Assembly: GCA_029212425.1 (NCBI GenBank)
Contig: JARGNC010000158.1
Location: forward strand, 1-5,555
Direction of reading: 5' to 3'
Source of the DNA: Phycisphaerales bacterium
GTDB lineage: Bacteria; Planctomycetota; Phycisphaerae; Phycisphaerales; UBA1924
DNA length: 5,555 bases
In this document: positions 4,984-5,555 of the stretch, piece by piece
How the letters are laid out: each line of letters starts with the position of its first letter
Numbering within the stretch: position 1 is the stretch's first letter
Notes under the pieces: model-generated
Database searches by the model: none
Told to the model about the DNA's origin: nothing
What the model saw: only the letters and a program-made list of their open reading frames with translations
Translations under genes and position numbers: made by a program

Positions 4984-5555
4984 TTACGGAGTGGTCCAGA
5001 TTCCTGATCCGGGGTGGTAGGGGGTCACGCCTTCTTTCGCTTTGGCGCGGTTGTCGTCGCTGAGGATTTTTGGATCGGTATCCCACTGGACCTTCGCTTG
5101 TCCCAAGAGGGTTCCTGATGCGACGGCGAGGTCGATCTGGGCGATCTGATAGTCCACGATGGCGCGGATCTCCGCGAGACGGGCGTTGGCGAGGTTGGTG
5201 TCGGCGTCGAGGACGATGGTAGAGGTGGAGCGTCCGACATCGAACTGACGTTTTTCAGCCGCGAGCAGGCGTGCGTTGAGCAAGACGGAGTCTTGTGCTG
5301 CGAGAATCCGATGCCAGGTGCTTTGGAGATTGTCCACAGCGTTGTGGATTTCGGTCGTGATCGCGTGTTCGCGTGCTTCGCGTGTTGCGAGGGACTGGAG
5401 TCTGCTCAGGATCGCTTGGGCGAGCGATGCTTTGGCGGCTTCGTTCCCTAGTGGGAACTCCGCATTGAGACCGACGGACCAGTCTTCGAACTCATTTTGT
5501 GCGAGGACATCGACGGAGTTTCCGAGCGATCCGGCGAGGCCGTTGACTCGGTAGG
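4984..5555 (-). CDS. TolC-family outer-membrane efflux protein, C-terminal part (5' end outside window)
   Basis: The frame is open from the window edge to a TAA at 4984-4986, giving 189 visible residues. TolC-type proteins are trimeric outer-membrane channels joined to inner-membrane pumps through a periplasmic adaptor; that partner is not in the window. Near the visible start, W-S-V-G-L-N-A-E-F-P-L-G-N matches the family's beta-strand and Pro-Leu turn. A long alpha-helical stretch follows, rich in Ala, Leu, Glu and Gln. It includes the second-hairpin signature Q-F-D-V-G-R-S-T-S-T-I-V-L-D-A, then L-A-N-A-R-L-A-E and D-Y-Q-I-A-Q-I-D-L-A-V-A-S-G-T-L-L-G. After that G, about 39 residues run to the C-terminus, polar and Pro/Gly-ending (P-Y-H-P-G-S-G-I-W-T-T-P). 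GTG at 5337 is internal, not the start. The family is clear; the substrate cannot be told. Confidence 0.9.
   Translation of the reverse strand, partial: YRVNGLAGSLGNSVDVLAQNEFEDWSVGLNAEFPLGNEAAKASLAQAILSRLQSLATREAREHAITTEIHNAVDNLQSTWHRILAAQDSVLLNARLLAAEKRQFDVGRSTSTIVLDADTNLANARLAEIRAIVDYQIAQIDLAVASGTLLGQAKVQWDTDPKILSDDNRAKAKEGVTPYHPGSGIWTTP

Noticed and set aside
4802..5086. 94-residue minus-strand frame spanning the tolC-small ORF gap
   Set aside because: It overlaps the TolC C-terminus and the small ORF out of frame, and its composition is Arg/Pro/Ser-rich as in non-coding frames.
5276..5554. 92-residue plus-strand frame opposite the tolC-like gene
   Set aside because: It is antisense to a recognisable TolC domain. 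It is Ser/Arg/Cys-rich with no motif.
1..5555. Search for a mobile element, defence cassette, tRNA or riboswitch
   Set aside because: No transposase, integrase, terminal repeats, tRNA-like cloverleaf or long structured leader was visible. Leaders are short and the genes are housekeeping or envelope types.

Overview
The window reads as ordinary chromosome from a planctomycete, most likely of the class Phycisphaerae. The main reason is the gene at 2887-4596. It encodes a secreted FG-GAP/VCBS propeller that ends in a tandem dockerin-like domain (two copies of an N-F-L-D-[VI]-S-A-F-L motif) and a final G-C-P. This arrangement resembles the 'GC-type dockerin' C-termini known from Phycisphaerae. 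That assignment is from memory of the family, not from a search. Base composition is moderately GC-rich throughout, and no block looks foreign.

Layout: (1) 1-273 (+) is the 3' end of an unrecognised gene cut by the window edge. (2) 1902-295 (-) is a two-gene unit: a 225-residue predicted lipoprotein of unknown function, then pyrB (aspartate carbamoyltransferase), 21 bases apart, each with a Shine-Dalgarno site. (3) 1903-2009 is a divergent promoter region. On its minus side is a TATGAT box and a strong AGGAGG. On its plus side is a TAGAAT box only 5 bases before the likely ubiX ATG, so ubiX may be translated from a leaderless mRNA. (4) 2010-2696 (+) is ubiX, the flavin prenyltransferase. (5) 2697-2886 is intergenic, with a 7-bp hairpin, a short palindrome and a candidate promoter. 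(6) 2887-4596 (+) is the secreted propeller protein, with seven calcium-loop motifs, an ASPIC/UnbV domain and the dockerin-like tail. It ends at a perfect 15-bp, 3-base-loop bidirectional terminator (4626-4662). (7) 4874-4686 (-) is a possible 62-residue small protein. (8) 5555-4984 (-) is the C-terminal part of a TolC-family outer-membrane efflux protein, cut by the window edge.

The genes do not form one pathway. pyrB is pyrimidine biosynthesis. ubiX makes prenylated FMN for UbiD-type decarboxylases. The propeller protein and the TolC-like protein act at or outside the cell envelope. No tRNA, rRNA, CRISPR array, insertion sequence or phage gene was seen. I find no convincing undescribed system. 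The most interesting points are the seven-loop propeller with a degenerate calcium-binding dockerin, the possibly leaderless ubiX with an Arg-to-Lys change at an active-site position, the lipoprotein-pyrB linkage, and the small ORF between tolC and the terminator.
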